Positions 25,152 through 34,187 are shown, numbered from the stretch's first letter. The stretch is 64,000 nt of DNA from Deltaproteobacteria bacterium (GCA_021737785.1 JAIPDI010000009.1:1-64000); one strand, 5' to 3'. Program-made: numbers and translations. The notes: a model not told the origin generated them from the sequence alone.

Positions 25152-26015
25152 TCAGATAATCAGTTGGTCCCAATCCTCTGAGAACATCTCCATCCCTTTG
25201 GTGGTGAGCTCGTGATCGATCTCATAGAGGTGCCAGGCCTGACCCAGATCAATTTGTTCATATGGAATAGGCCCCAATCCAGCCGGAGCATATCGGTAGT
25301 CCGGACCTGGCAGGGTCAGACCGTTTTTTCCCCATTCATTCAGTATCTTGTAAGGGGCCGTGATAATGTCACACCCCAGATGAATTCCGTAAAGGAGGTG
25401 GTCCAGGGACCGGACGCTGGCACCCAGCACTTCCACATGTCCATCCCCGTTTCGATACATCCGAAGGATATTTTCCACCAGGGCCATACCGTTTTGGTCT
25501 CGATCATCCAGACGTCCCACAAACGGGGAAACGTACACATCGCCTCTATTTGCGCCCCGCGTCGCCGCATACACTGCTGCGGCCTGTTCCTGGCTGAAGC
25601 AGAGGGTCATGTTCACCCGGATACCCTGAGCCACGGCCTGTTGGGCTGCCTTGAGACCCTCGTGAGAGCAGGGAAACTTGATCTGTGCGTTGGGAATCCA
25701 GGAAAACATCTTCCTTGCCTGATCCAGCATGCGGTCTGCGGGCGTATCGGGTCTTGCATACACTTCCACCGATATGGAGCCTTCGGGCATCCTCCGGGCG
25801 ATGTCTTGAACCACTTGACAATAGAAATCAAGAAGCTCTTCTTCTGCAAATCCCTTCCCCCGGTCCATCCGCAGCCTGGCATCGGGGTTCTTTGAGATCA
25901 GTGTAGGATTGGTAGTCTGTCCATCCAAGAAACCCATCAGACGTATCAACCTCTCGCTTTCTTCCGGGTCACCGCCATCAAGAAATATCCTCGTCTTAAG
26001 ATTGCCGGGACGCAC
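25152..26015 (-). CDS. Transaldolase family protein, TalC/fructose-6-P aldolase-like
   Basis: A 287-residue TIM-barrel aldolase. The GTG at 26015, five bases after AAGGAGG, is chosen; an ATG at 26156 would add 47 residues that run into the superoxide reductase gene. The Schiff-base region is A-Q-I-K-F-P-C-S (lysine about 124), with F-L-D-G-Q-T-T-N-P-T at 24-33, I-R-V-N-M-T-L-C-F-S and S-P-F-V-G-R-L-D-D typical of transaldolases. It would link fructose-6-P, erythrose-4-P and sedoheptulose-7-P, together with the transketolase at 32346. It sits in the hsp20-sor operon, so it appears to be a stress-linked pentose-phosphate enzyme. Confidence 0.9.
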   Translation of the reverse strand: MRPGNLKTRIFLDGGDPEESERLIRLMGFLDGQTTNPTLISKNPDARLRMDRGKGFAEEELLDFYCQVVQDIARRMPEGSISVEVYARPDTPADRMLDQARKMFSWIPNAQIKFPCSHEGLKAAQQAVAQGIRVNMTLCFSQEQAAAVYAATRGANRGDVYVSPFVGRLDDRDQNGMALVENILRMYRNGDGHVEVLGASVRSLDHLLYGIHLGCDIITAPYKILNEWGKNGLTLPGPDYRYAPAGLGPIPYEQIDLGQAWHLYEIDHELTTKGMEMFSEDWDQLII

Positions 26016-26104
26016 CTGCACCTCCTTTTCATGGTTCGGGGTTTCTGAAAATTGAGAGGAATGACTGTCATCCGGTGCAGGAAGGCCCCTGCACCGAATA
26101 CCGC

Positions 26105-26500
26105 TTACATCAACTTGACTTCCTTTACGTTTTCCCAGAGCCCATGGATATTGCACAGAGAGGTGGCAATAAGCGTTCCAGGTTTCTTTATCTTCAAGGC
26201 CGATGTCACCGAATGATGGGTATAGACAGGACCTTTATCCGGCCCCTCCACCGATTCCCCATGGGCGGTAAACTCAAAGTTCCCTACCTGATACGGAGCC
26301 TTATCCCCATCGCCGTGAAAATAAAGCTGTATCCAGCGGATATGATGTTCCGTGGTATTGGGATGGGCAACCTCCTTGCCCAGTGTAACTTTGACTTCAA
26401 ACATCTCGTCCCCCCGGACACTATCCGGACATTCGATCACCGGGACATGTTTTTCGGTTTTCCAATCATCACTCTGATACAATTCCTCTATCCTTTTCAT
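26105..26500 (-). CDS. Superoxide reductase, neelaredoxin type
   Basis: The 131-residue enzyme reduces superoxide to peroxide without making oxygen. The active-site ligand set is visible: E16-K17-H18-V-P (conserved Glu-Lys and His), H46 and H52/H53 in H-P-N-T-T-E-H-H-I, and C116-N-I-H119-G for the Fe(His4Cys) centre. It lacks the N-terminal desulforedoxin domain, so it is class II. It lies 17 bp after hsp20 in the same operon. The electron donor would be a rubredoxin or ferredoxin, not encoded nearby except for the two ferredoxins in the first 6 kb. Confidence 0.93.
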   Translation of the reverse strand: MKRIEELYQSDDWKTEKHVPVIECPDSVRGDEMFEVKVTLGKEVAHPNTTEHHIRWIQLYFHGDGDKAPYQVGNFEFTAHGESVEGPDKGPVYTHHSVTSALKIKKPGTLIATSLCNIHGLWENVKEVKLM

Positions 26501-26517
26501 TTGAATACTCCTTATCG

Positions 26518-26964
26518 CTATACCTTAATTTCGATTTTACGACTCTTCTCCGTCTGCTTGGTGGGCAGCTCCAGTTTCAGGACCCCATCTTTAAATCGCG
26601 CATCGACCTTGGCTTCATCCACCTTTTCCGGCAGTCGAAAAGATCTGGAAAATGAACCTTGTCTTGATTCGCTGAAATAGTAGTTGGCGCCCTTCTCTTC
26701 CTTCTCAGACACCTTCTTGCCGCTGAGGGTCACCACATCGCCTTCAACCGTGACGGAGATATCGTCTTTTTGGACTCCCGGCAATTCCGCCGTTAAATGG
26801 TATTTGCCATCTTTTTCATACAAATCCATGCTGGGGTGATATTCTTCGCCCCATTGTCTGGGCACTTCCGGCCATAACCGGTCGGACCATATGTCTCCCA
26901 TCGGCTCCCTGCCATAGCTCGTCATCCACCAGGGTCTCCTTGAACTGCTCAGTGATCGTTCCAT
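26518..26964 (-). CDS. hsp20: Small heat-shock protein, Hsp20
   Basis: The 148-residue chaperone has a short N-terminal arm, the alpha-crystallin domain from about 45 to 135 (Y-H-L-T-A-E-L-P-G-V, then A-R-F-K-D-G-V-L-K-L-E-L-P) and a short C-terminal tail ending I-E-I-K-V in place of a full I-x-I anchor. It holds unfolded proteins in the cytoplasm. It is first in the operon hsp20-sor-transaldolase-trxB. A clear dyad element lies at 27051-27071, 87 bp upstream. A remnant of a second hsp20 is at 52000. Confidence 0.95.
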   Translation of the reverse strand: MERSLSSSRRPWWMTSYGREPMGDIWSDRLWPEVPRQWGEEYHPSMDLYEKDGKYHLTAELPGVQKDDISVTVEGDVVTLSGKKVSEKEEKGANYYFSESRQGSFSRSFRLPEKVDEAKVDARFKDGVLKLELPTKQTEKSRKIEIKV

Positions 26965-27050
26965 GGTCTTCTCCTCCTTTTTTGAATTTTCATGTGTATC
27001 GCCGTACCGGCCCTATCTGCAAAGACCATAATCCGGTGATGCATCGTCGT

Positions 27051-27071
27051 AAATGGGGTCTACGCCGTATG
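27051..27071. promoter_or_regulatory. 21-bp dyad element upstream of hsp20
   Basis: AAATGGGG-TCTAC-GCCGTATG. It is 87 bp before the hsp20 ATG. The preceding eight bases (GTCGT then AAATGG) are similar to those at 57363-57371. Confidence 0.65.
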
Positions 27072-27169
27072 TTGAAGCCCATGTCCTGTAGCCGAAAACC
27101 CGGATGGAAATATTTTTCAATTCAGACCCCCTTAGCTCATCATTCGAGGATTCCCAAGAGTCGTCCTCA

Positions 27170-27709
27170 TCACGCCGGTTGGTCCAGATGTCCTTGACGG
27201 ATAACCCGGGCAGAGCCGGTTTCCGTATTCAGGGCATAGATATTGAAGTTTGTTCGAACGTCGAAACCGTCGTAATGGACCGCGAAATTGATGGAAGCCG
27301 ACCCGGCCTGTTCGTCGCTTTTGATGCGATGGAAAACCCGGCGAGGCCAGCCAAGCATAACCGGTCCCTCAAACAAGACGTTTCCCCCTTGCTGGATCCG
27401 GTTCGCCTCCAGGCTGAACACCTCGACCTTGCCGTAATCAGGGGTGTAAAGTTCCACTTGCCGTGTTCCATGAAGCACGACCAGGTTGTCGTCTTGCTGG
27501 GGATGCATATACCAGGGGGCGGCCTCTTGATCCACCGGACCAGGGGATCGCGCGCCTTTGTCATGGATAACCCGGTCCACTGCATCAATCCGAGGGATCA
27601 GATCCAGCGGCACCGTATCAAAGAAAACCCCCGGGGTCCGACGGAGCACATTCATGGCCATAATCCGGTACAGTCCTGCAATCTCTTGAACAACGCCGCC
27701 GGTCTTCAT
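27170..27709 (-). CDS. Cupin-like soluble protein, unknown
   Basis: The 179-residue product begins at an ATG with AAGGAGG. The middle part reads like a cupin or RmlC-type barrel: W-Y-M-H-P-Q-Q-D-D-N-L-V-V-L-H-G-T-R-Q-V-E-L-Y (about 66-88), then E-G-P-V-M-L and W-P-R-R-V-F-H-R-I-K-S. H68, D72/D73 and H79 could bind a metal, but the standard G-x5-H-x-H motif is not exact. It lacks membrane segments. It follows the membrane-protein gene at 27808 by about 100 bp and precedes the hsp20 operon. Function unknown. Confidence 0.7.
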   Translation of the reverse strand: MKTGGVVQEIAGLYRIMAMNVLRRTPGVFFDTVPLDLIPRIDAVDRVIHDKGARSPGPVDQEAAPWYMHPQQDDNLVVLHGTRQVELYTPDYGKVEVFSLEANRIQQGGNVLFEGPVMLGWPRRVFHRIKSDEQAGSASINFAVHYDGFDVRTNFNIYALNTETGSARVIRQGHLDQPA

Positions 27710-27807
27710 ACATATCCTCCTTCTCAGTTCGCGCTTGTCTTGTTCTTCCGCAGCCTGGGACCTGCGTGACGGGTCTTGACCGTAGGCCGGTGCCTCCCTT
27801 CAGGTCA

Positions 27808-28182
27808 TTAACCCGCGGTGTGGCTTTGGGTTTCCTGAATCGGCCTGGCCAGGAGGGTGATCCCCACGACCACAAGGAGAAGGATAGACGCAATAGACAG
27901 GACGTTTCCCTGAAAAAGGGAGGGCACCAACAAGGCCCCGAACACCAGCGACGCCACGCCCAATATCTTCCGGGGGAGGATTTTTACGGTGAATCCGGCA
28001 AGAAGGGCTCCGATCCCTCCGATCAACCCCAGGATCATGATGGTCTCTCGTGTGCCCGGGGACATGCCCTCTTCCCCCATCCGGACCGCTCCCAGTCCAG
28101 ATCCGGTATTGCTCCACAATGCTGCAACGATTCCCAGTATCCCTCCTAATATAAGGAGTGCGACCATACTTTTGGTTCTCAT
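27808..28182 (-). CDS. Four-helix inner-membrane protein, unknown
   Basis: The 124-residue protein has hydrophobic segments at about 5-22, 46-65, 70-88 and 93-111, separated by a short polar loop (R-M-G-E-E-G-M-S-P-G-T-R-E). GGGAGG precedes the ATG. No family signature is recognised. It shares a divergent promoter region, with a tandem pair of dyad elements, with the AhpF-like reductase at 28500, so a role in the same stress response is plausible. Confidence 0.75.
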   Translation of the reverse strand: MRTKSMVALLILGGILGIVAALWSNTGSGLGAVRMGEEGMSPGTRETIMILGLIGGIGALLAGFTVKILPRKILGVASLVFGALLVPSLFQGNVLSIASILLLVVVGITLLARPIQETQSHTAG

Positions 28183-28350
28183 TTGATTACCTCCCTTTTA
28201 AAGATGTCAAAAAGATTGATCCTGTTTGATGGCTGCGCCGTAATCCGCGTATCTGGCCCGATATGATAATTGAAAATAGACGATTGCGCCTCCTCCGGAG
28301 GCTGCAACCGCGGGCTGATTGGAGTGTTCCTTTTAATTTTCTTTCTTATA

Positions 28351-28396
28351 AAATAGGGAGATAGCCCCTTCAAAGGAATAGGGCCGATCCTGTATT
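28351..28396. promoter_or_regulatory. Tandem 21-bp dyad elements, divergent promoter
   Basis: AAATAGGG-AGATA-GCCCCTTC at 28351-28371 and GAATAGGG-CCGAT-CCTGTATT at 28376-28396 are 25 bp apart. They lie between the divergent genes at 28182 and 28500, 104 bp before the latter. The rest of the 317-bp gap has no gene. Confidence 0.65.
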
Positions 28397-28499
28397 CATC
28401 GGCTGAGGAGACCTCATCTATTGACCCGAACCGCGGTGGCGTCTATATTTTAGACACAGTGAACGGAAACCCGCGGGCGCAGATCAAAGGGGGAACGCT

Positions 28500-30140
28500 A
28501 TGACAAAACAGACACAGACAGAAAAAGACACGCAGAATGTCCTAGAGGAACAGGCCCATACCCAACTCATCGAGGTTTTCAGAAAAATGCCGCACGAAGT
28601 GCCCTTGGTCCTGTTTACACAGAGATCTCGTAACGACATTTTCGGTGACGCGGTAAGACACCTGATCCGCTCGATCCGGGAAATTACCCCCAAGATCAGC
28701 CTGCTGGAATTCGACCTGAAACATAAGCTGGCCAAAAAGTACGCTATCACACATGCTCCGACCCTTCTCTTTGATCCGGAGCATTATCGGGTGCGATGGC
28801 TGGGGGCGCCTGTTGGTGAGGAGGCGAGGACCTTCATAGAGGCCCTCATCATGATGGGCTATCGGGATACCATGCTTACAGAGGACTCCCGGCAGGTGCT
28901 GGAAAAGATTGATACGCCCAGGGATATGAAGATTTTTGTGAGTTCTTCCTGCCCTTACTGCCCCCAGCAGGCGGTCAATGGTTTAAAAGCGGCAATTGAG
29001 AAGCCCGGCCTGATCTCTCTTGAAATTATCGACATCCAGGTAAACCCGGAATTGGCGGATCAGTATGCGGCATTCAGTGTACCGCAGGTTTTCGCAAACG
29101 ACATCTTGATCGCCCCGGGGACGCAGCCCGAAGAGCTCTTTATGCTGTCGCTCCAAAGGTTGGAGCAACAGACTGTTTTCATTCCAGAGAGCGATGCCGA
29201 AGAGGTTCAAACTGAAGTCGTGATTGTGGGCGGCGGTCCGGCAGGGTTAACCGCAGGAATCTATACGGCCCGAAGCGGTCTTCAATCAGTGATTATCGAG
29301 CGGGAAGCCCTGGGCGGTCAGGTGGCCACCACGCCGATAATCGAGAATTATCCGGGATTCAACCAGGTGGGCGGGAAAACACTGGTGGATATCATGGTCA
29401 ACCACGCCCTCGAGTATGTGAATATCTTTCCTAACGAAGAGGTGGTGGATATCCGTCCCGGAGATCCGATGGAGGTCCTCACCACCCGAAGGCGCTTTAC
29501 CGCCAAGGCCCTGCTGCTTGCCACCGGCGCCGTCCACCGCCACCTGAACGTGACCGGAGAGTCAAGGCTCTCCGGACGGGGGGTAAGCTATTGCAGTACC
29601 TGCGACGGCCCTCTATTTAAAGGAAAGAAGGCGATCATCCTCGGCGGGGGCAATAGCGCGGTAACCGAGGCGTTGAACCTCCATCACATCGGTGTAGATG
29701 TGACATTGATTCATCGACGAGGCACCTTGCGGGCGCAAGAACACCTCGTCAAGAGTCTCTATGCGGATAACATCCCGGTAATTTTCGATACTGAAGTGAA
29801 GGAGATCCGGGGAAAGGCCAAGGTTCGGGAGGTGGTACTCTTCAATACCCTTACCCGGAAGACGGAGATCATGCCCGTGGATGGGGTCTTTGTTGCTATC
29901 GGGTACGAACCAGCCGTGGAACTCGCAAAAAAAATCGGCGTTGAGCTGACGCCCGAGGGCTATATCAAACATGATGAGAGACACCGCACCAGTATCCCCG
30001 GCATTTACGCGGCCGGCGATGTTGAAGGCGGTTACAAACAGATCGTCACTGCGGCCGGACAGGGATCAGAGGCGGCCATCGCCATTTTTGAAGACCTGAC
30101 GAATCCCTACTGGAAGCGAAAGGCCGCAGTGGATGGATAG
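28500..30140 (+). CDS. AhpF-like thioredoxin reductase with N-terminal glutaredoxin-fold domains
   Basis: The 546-residue protein fuses two thioredoxin-fold domains (about 20-120 and 140-225) to a full thioredoxin reductase. The second has an active C151-P-Y-C154; the first has lost its cysteines, as in AhpF. The flavoprotein part shows V-G-G-G-P-A-G-L at 243-250, the redox pair C365-S-T-C368, and A-A-G-D-V-E-G-G-Y near the end. The ATG has AAAGGGGG upstream. This layout reduces a thiol peroxidase or glutaredoxin-like partner; no ahpC is linked. A tandem pair of dyad elements precedes it. Confidence 0.93.
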   Translation: MTKQTQTEKDTQNVLEEQAHTQLIEVFRKMPHEVPLVLFTQRSRNDIFGDAVRHLIRSIREITPKISLLEFDLKHKLAKKYAITHAPTLLFDPEHYRVRWLGAPVGEEARTFIEALIMMGYRDTMLTEDSRQVLEKIDTPRDMKIFVSSSCPYCPQQAVNGLKAAIEKPGLISLEIIDIQVNPELADQYAAFSVPQVFANDILIAPGTQPEELFMLSLQRLEQQTVFIPESDAEEVQTEVVIVGGGPAGLTAGIYTARSGLQSVIIEREALGGQVATTPIIENYPGFNQVGGKTLVDIMVNHALEYVNIFPNEEVVDIRPGDPMEVLTTRRRFTAKALLLATGAVHRHLNVTGESRLSGRGVSYCSTCDGPLFKGKKAIILGGGNSAVTEALNLHHIGVDVTLIHRRGTLRAQEHLVKSLYADNIPVIFDTEVKEIRGKAKVREVVLFNTLTRKTEIMPVDGVFVAIGYEPAVELAKKIGVELTPEGYIKHDERHRTSIPGIYAAGDVEGGYKQIVTAAGQGSEAAIAIFEDLTNPYWKRKAAVDG

Positions 30141-30175
30141 CGTTCTCCCGATCCCAAGGATCTTCTTGAAACAGG

Positions 30176-30391
30176 CTAGGCCAGTCCGAAGCCCTGGGAA
30201 GCATATTCCCGTATCCGTACTTTGGCTTCCTCAACTGTCTTGCCGAGGGGCCAGGGTTCCATAAACCCCTCCAGAAAAATCTTCCATCCATCTTCATCCC
30301 TGAAGATATCGGCCTCTTCGCAAGATATCCCACATCCTTCTTCGCCGATGGCATCGGCCAATGTCTTCAAAATCTCTTCCTTTTCCTTCAT
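30176..30391 (-). CDS. Small soluble protein, unknown
   Basis: The ATG at 30391 has AGGAG eight bases before and gives 71 residues; an upstream ATG at 30409 lacks a site. The protein is acidic, with a helix at 2-20 (E-K-E-E-I-L-K-T-L-A-D-A-I), C19/C23 in G-C-G-I-S-C, a beta segment W35-K-I-F-L and a helix T-V-E-E-A-K-V-R-I-R-E. It converges with the AphF-like reductase gene. No family is recognised. It resembles in size other small unknown proteins in this island. Confidence 0.65.
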   Translation of the reverse strand: MKEKEEILKTLADAIGEEGCGISCEEADIFRDEDGWKIFLEGFMEPWPLGKTVEEAKVRIREYASQGFGLA

Positions 30392-30518
30392 GCGGTTTCT
30401 CCTGCTCATGTTTCAGAGAAATAAAGTGCCTGTCCCGGCAGAAATCATGCAAGAAAACAGGCCGACTGCAAAAATGGAAATGCCGGACCTGCTGCTTGCC
30501 GGATGAAAGCGGGAGCTG

Positions 30519-31466
30519 TTACAGGAAGTCCTGAAGTGATGCGATCGCCTCCCGAATAATCCCGGTGCTGTGCCTGAGCGCATCGGTTTCCCGATTGTCC
30601 AGTGGAGGATTCAGCGTATACAGGACGCCTTGGCCGCCTACCACCCGAGGGAGAGAGATGGAGACATCGGAAATTCCTTCTGATCCGGCGCAGGGCGTGG
30701 AGACGGTCAATAGGGATCGCTGATCGTGAAGGATCACGTCTGCAATTTTTGCCAGGGCGCTTCCCACACCATAGTAGGTCGCGCCTTTCCCCTCGATGAT
30801 GGTGTAGGCGGCGTTTCGCACATCATCAGTGATTCTTCCCCTTATTTCGTCGTCGACTCGCAGGCCTTGCTGCCGGCAGAACTCATCCAGATGCATGGAA
30901 CCCACCGTCACCAGGGACCAGGTAAGCACCTCAGAATCTCCGTGCTCGCCGATGACATAGCCGTGGATGTGATGGGCATCCACCCCTACATGTCTCCCAA
31001 GGAGGGACCGGAACCGGGCCGTATCCAACATCGTCCCCGAACCGAGTACCCGGCTGGCCGGCACGCCATTTTCAGAGGCGAAGTAAGCGGCCAAATAGGT
31101 CATAATGTCCAGCGGATTGGTGGCAACAACGATGATTGCCTCGGGTGCGTTTGTCACCACTGCAGGAATCACCTGCCGGAACACCTCCGCATTTCTTTTG
31201 AGAAGGTCGAGACGACTCTCTCCAGGCTTTTGGGAAACACCGGCCGCCACAATGACCACCCGGCTGTCCTGAAGATCCTCGTACCCTCCGTCGTGCACCG
31301 TCAAGGGGTGAGCAAAGGGCACGGCATGACGAAGGTCATTGGCCTCTGCATGGGCCCGCTTGGGGTCCTTGTCCACCAGGACAATCTCCCTTCCAATGCC
31401 TGCAACAATCAAGGCATATGCCGCGGTCGATCCCACAAATCCACTTCCCACGATGCCGATCTTCAT
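30519..31466 (-). CDS. ldh: L-lactate dehydrogenase
   Basis: The 315-residue NAD-dependent enzyme interconverts pyruvate and L-lactate. The Rossmann motif G-S-G-F-V-G-S at 7-13 with D32 points to NAD. Q79 in V-S-Q-K-P-G-E-S-R is the lactate-type specificity residue (malate dehydrogenases have arginine), R85, D-T-A-R-F and the catalytic H in G-E-H-G-D (about 175) are present. GGAGG precedes the ATG at 31466. It lies 200 bp after the SDR gene on the same strand; in that gap is a partial copy of the dispersed-repeat hairpin. Confidence 0.93.
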   Translation of the reverse strand: MKIGIVGSGFVGSTAAYALIVAGIGREIVLVDKDPKRAHAEANDLRHAVPFAHPLTVHDGGYEDLQDSRVVIVAAGVSQKPGESRLDLLKRNAEVFRQVIPAVVTNAPEAIIVVATNPLDIMTYLAAYFASENGVPASRVLGSGTMLDTARFRSLLGRHVGVDAHHIHGYVIGEHGDSEVLTWSLVTVGSMHLDEFCRQQGLRVDDEIRGRITDDVRNAAYTIIEGKGATYYGVGSALAKIADVILHDQRSLLTVSTPCAGSEGISDVSISLPRVVGGQGVLYTLNPPLDNRETDALRHSTGIIREAIASLQDFL

Positions 31467-31526
31467 CAGGTCCTCCTTTCCTCAGCCAAAGCACCGTCCT
31501 GGGCAGACAGACGCATCGGTTATCTC

Positions 31527-31560
31527 TCCCGAGGCGGCCTGACAGCCGCAACCCAAAAGG
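31527..31560 (+). repeat. Partial copy of dispersed repeat
   Basis: GAGGCGGCCTGACAGCCGC followed by AACCCAAAAGGTATT matches the hairpin end of the repeats at 44684 and 57672; the rest is missing. It separates the SDR and lactate dehydrogenase genes. Confidence 0.6.
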
Positions 31561-31665
31561 TATTGGTGAAAACCATGGCAATTTTTGAGCGCTTACCGAT
31601 ATGGCGCCAACCTCTCCGCAGGATGCAGAGAAGTCACCATCAAAGATTCTGATATGTCGGACCCA

Positions 31666-32361
31666 TCACCAGGGCATGGGGGTCAGGTCATACTTGACAA
31701 ACCGGCCGGTGCCCTCTTCCAAACGGAATCCCTCTACAATGCGGCGCATCCCGGTTACGCTTTCTTCGGCCGATATACCGAAGGGAGGACCCATCCGGGT
31801 CTTTACCCCGCCGGGATGGAGCAGGAGCACGCCGATGCCCCGGGGTTTCAATTTGACGGCGAGCCCCTGCATGGCAGCGTTGAGCGCCGCTTTGCTGGAG
31901 CGGTAGTAGTAGCTCCCCGGATCCTGGATATCGGCGATGCTCCCCATATGACTGCTCACGGCCACAATGAGGCGTCTCTGGCTTCGGGCGATGTTTTCTA
32001 TGAAAAGCTCAGCCACCCGGATGGTCCCCATGGTATTGATTTCCAGGGTGCGTATCCAGTCGTGATAGCAGAGCGATCCGAATTCAGCGATATTTTTATC
32101 CAGGTAGACGCCTGCATTTCCCAGCAGGATGTCCACCGGTTCTTTCTCCAGTTCCCAGAAAAGCCCCCGGATGTCTTCCACCACCGTGACATCCAGACGG
32201 TGAATGCTGAGGCCGGCATATGTTTCCGCCAGTTCGCCGAGGGACTTTGCCTCGCTGGGATGCCGGCAGGTGGCGAACACGCGCCAGCCTTCCCGTGCGT
32301 ACTGACGGGCCCATTCCAGGCCCAGGCCCCGGTTGCTTCCGGTGATCAGGATGCTTGGCAT
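31666..32361 (-). CDS. Short-chain dehydrogenase/reductase
   Basis: A 231-residue classical SDR. The nucleotide motif T-G-S-N-R-G-L-G at 7-14, L-G-N-A-G-V (NNAG variant), catalytic serine in V-S-S-H-M-G and Y-Y-R-S-S-K-A-A (Y-x3-K) are present; R31/H32 after the second strand (T-C-R-H-P) suggests NADP. It overlaps the transketolase end by 16 bp, so they are coupled. The substrate cannot be read from sequence; C-factor-like and carbonyl reductases of this size are the nearest group. Confidence 0.9.
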   Translation of the reverse strand: MPSILITGSNRGLGLEWARQYAREGWRVFATCRHPSEAKSLGELAETYAGLSIHRLDVTVVEDIRGLFWELEKEPVDILLGNAGVYLDKNIAEFGSLCYHDWIRTLEINTMGTIRVAELFIENIARSQRRLIVAVSSHMGSIADIQDPGSYYYRSSKAALNAAMQGLAVKLKPRGIGVLLLHPGGVKTRMGPPFGISAEESVTGMRRIVEGFRLEEGTGRFVKYDLTPMPW

Positions 32362-34187
32362 GACATAATCTCCCTTATTTCGGCTGCAATCGACTTCCGG
32401 GAAATTCCCTGGTCGTCGAGGAGTTCCTCGGGGGTGCCGCTCCGCGGTTTCTTGCGCACCGCCATGATGTGGACCGTGGCATTGGGAAGGACCGCTGCCA
32501 CCGCCTCGCCCAGTCCCCCTGCGGCATAATGATCCTCCACGGTCACGATGGCGGCCGTCTCCTTTTGCGCCCTCAACAAGGTCTCCCTGTCCAGGGGGTG
32601 AACGCTGTACAGATCGATCACCCGGACGGCGATCCCTTCCTTCACAAGATGATCGGCTGCGGCCAGTGCCTCGTGGAGCGTAATCCCGGCGGCCGCCACC
32701 GTTACCGCATCCCGCCCGGTCCGACGGAGGACCTTGCTGCCGCCGATGGGGAAGGTGTCTTCCGAATTATAAAGGATCGGGGTCTTGCTCCGGGTGGTCC
32801 GGAGATAGGCGATTCCCTTGTATTGTGCGGCCGCTTCCACCAGTCGTTCGGTGGAAACCGCATCAGACGGATATAAAACAGCTGCGTCCGGAAGCGTCCG
32901 GAACATGGCCAGATCTTCAAGACCCATCTGGGAGGGGCCATCCGGTCCGATGGACACCCCGGCGTGGGAACCCACGAAAATGATATGGGCGTCGGAATAC
33001 CGGCTCATGCGGATCTGATCGAATGCCCGGGTGAAAAAGGCGGCGAACGTGGATACAAAGGGCATCCTTCCCCTTACGGCCAGTCCGAGGGCCGCGCCCA
33101 CCATATTCTGTTCCGCCACGTACATCTCGAAAAATCGCTTTGAATAGTGTTCCTTGAAGGTGGCCGACATGGTGGAATTGCTCACCTCTCCGTCCAGGCA
33201 TACGATTTCCGGATACCGCGGGTACACCCGTGCCAGGGCATTCCCATAAGCCGCCCTGGTGGCGACGGGCACATCCACAGGGTACTCCAATACCTCGATC
33301 TCCCCGGTCGCCGGAATGTCGGGCACGAGGTCTTCGGGCGGGATGAGCTCACCGCGAACAGATGTATCAACGTCTCCCAACTCCTTCAATGCCAGGTCCA
33401 GATCCTTCTTTTCGAGGGCCTTCCCGTGCCACCCTTCTTTGTCTTCAAGGAAGGAGACGCCTTTTCCCTTAAGGGTCCTGGCGATGAGCATCACCGGTTT
33501 GCCCGAGACCGCCAAAGACGCCTGATACCCCTCCACGATTTCGGAAAATGAGTGTCCGTCGATGGCAATGGTCTCCCAGCCGAACGCGGAGATCCTCTCT
33601 GTGTAGGCCGCCATGTCATGACCGTACAGGGTCTCGCCCCGCTGTCCCAGCCTGTTCACATCCAGGATGCCGATGAGGTTGTCCAGTCCGTAGTGGGCGG
33701 CAATCTGCAGGGCTTCCCACTGGGAGCCTTCGGCCATCTCGCTGTCGCCGATGAGAACGAATGTCCGGTAGGGGAGCCGATCCAGGAACCTGGCGTTCAA
33801 GGCCATCCCCAATCCTATGGACAGACCCTGGCCCAGGGAACCGGTGGCCGCATCCACATGGGGAAAACGGGGAGTGGGATGCCCCTCCAGGAGACTTCCG
33901 AACGCCCGGTAGGTGAGCAACTCCTCTTGGGGCCGCGCCCCTGCGACCACCCACAGGGCGTAGAGAAGAGGAGAAGCATGTCCCTTGGAGAACACCAGCC
34001 GGTCATTATTCGGATGATCGGGTCTGCCGATGTCGTACCGGAAATTCCCTCCGAACATGAGGCCGACCATAAGGTCGGCAGCAGAGAGGCTTGACGTCGG
34101 ATGACCGGAACCGGCGCGGCTCGTGGAGACAAGGATATGGTATCTCACGCTACGGGCAATTTTTTCCAGGACCTCATGCAATCTCAT
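32346..34187 (-). CDS. tkt: Transketolase
   Basis: A 613-residue single-chain transketolase transferring two-carbon units in the pentose phosphate pathway. The ATG at 34187 has AAAGGAG nine bases before; a frame to 34286 adds 33 unlikely residues. The ThDP motif G-D-S-E-M-A-E-G-S-Q-W-E-A (about 150) has G-D-S in place of G-D-G, as in transketolases of the shorter dimeric type; G-H-P-T and S-K-G-H-A at the N-terminus, and the pyrimidine-domain Y-V-A-E-Q-N-M-V-G are visible. It is first of the tkt-sdr-ldh operon. With the transaldolase at 25152 it gives a full sugar-phosphate shuffle. Confidence 0.93.
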   Translation of the reverse strand: MRLHEVLEKIARSVRYHILVSTSRAGSGHPTSSLSAADLMVGLMFGGNFRYDIGRPDHPNNDRLVFSKGHASPLLYALWVVAGARPQEELLTYRAFGSLLEGHPTPRFPHVDAATGSLGQGLSIGLGMALNARFLDRLPYRTFVLIGDSEMAEGSQWEALQIAAHYGLDNLIGILDVNRLGQRGETLYGHDMAAYTERISAFGWETIAIDGHSFSEIVEGYQASLAVSGKPVMLIARTLKGKGVSFLEDKEGWHGKALEKKDLDLALKELGDVDTSVRGELIPPEDLVPDIPATGEIEVLEYPVDVPVATRAAYGNALARVYPRYPEIVCLDGEVSNSTMSATFKEHYSKRFFEMYVAEQNMVGAALGLAVRGRMPFVSTFAAFFTRAFDQIRMSRYSDAHIIFVGSHAGVSIGPDGPSQMGLEDLAMFRTLPDAAVLYPSDAVSTERLVEAAAQYKGIAYLRTTRSKTPILYNSEDTFPIGGSKVLRRTGRDAVTVAAAGITLHEALAAADHLVKEGIAVRVIDLYSVHPLDRETLLRAQKETAAIVTVEDHYAAGGLGEAVAAVLPNATVHIMAVRKKPRSGTPEELLDDQGISRKSIAAEIREIMSCQAS

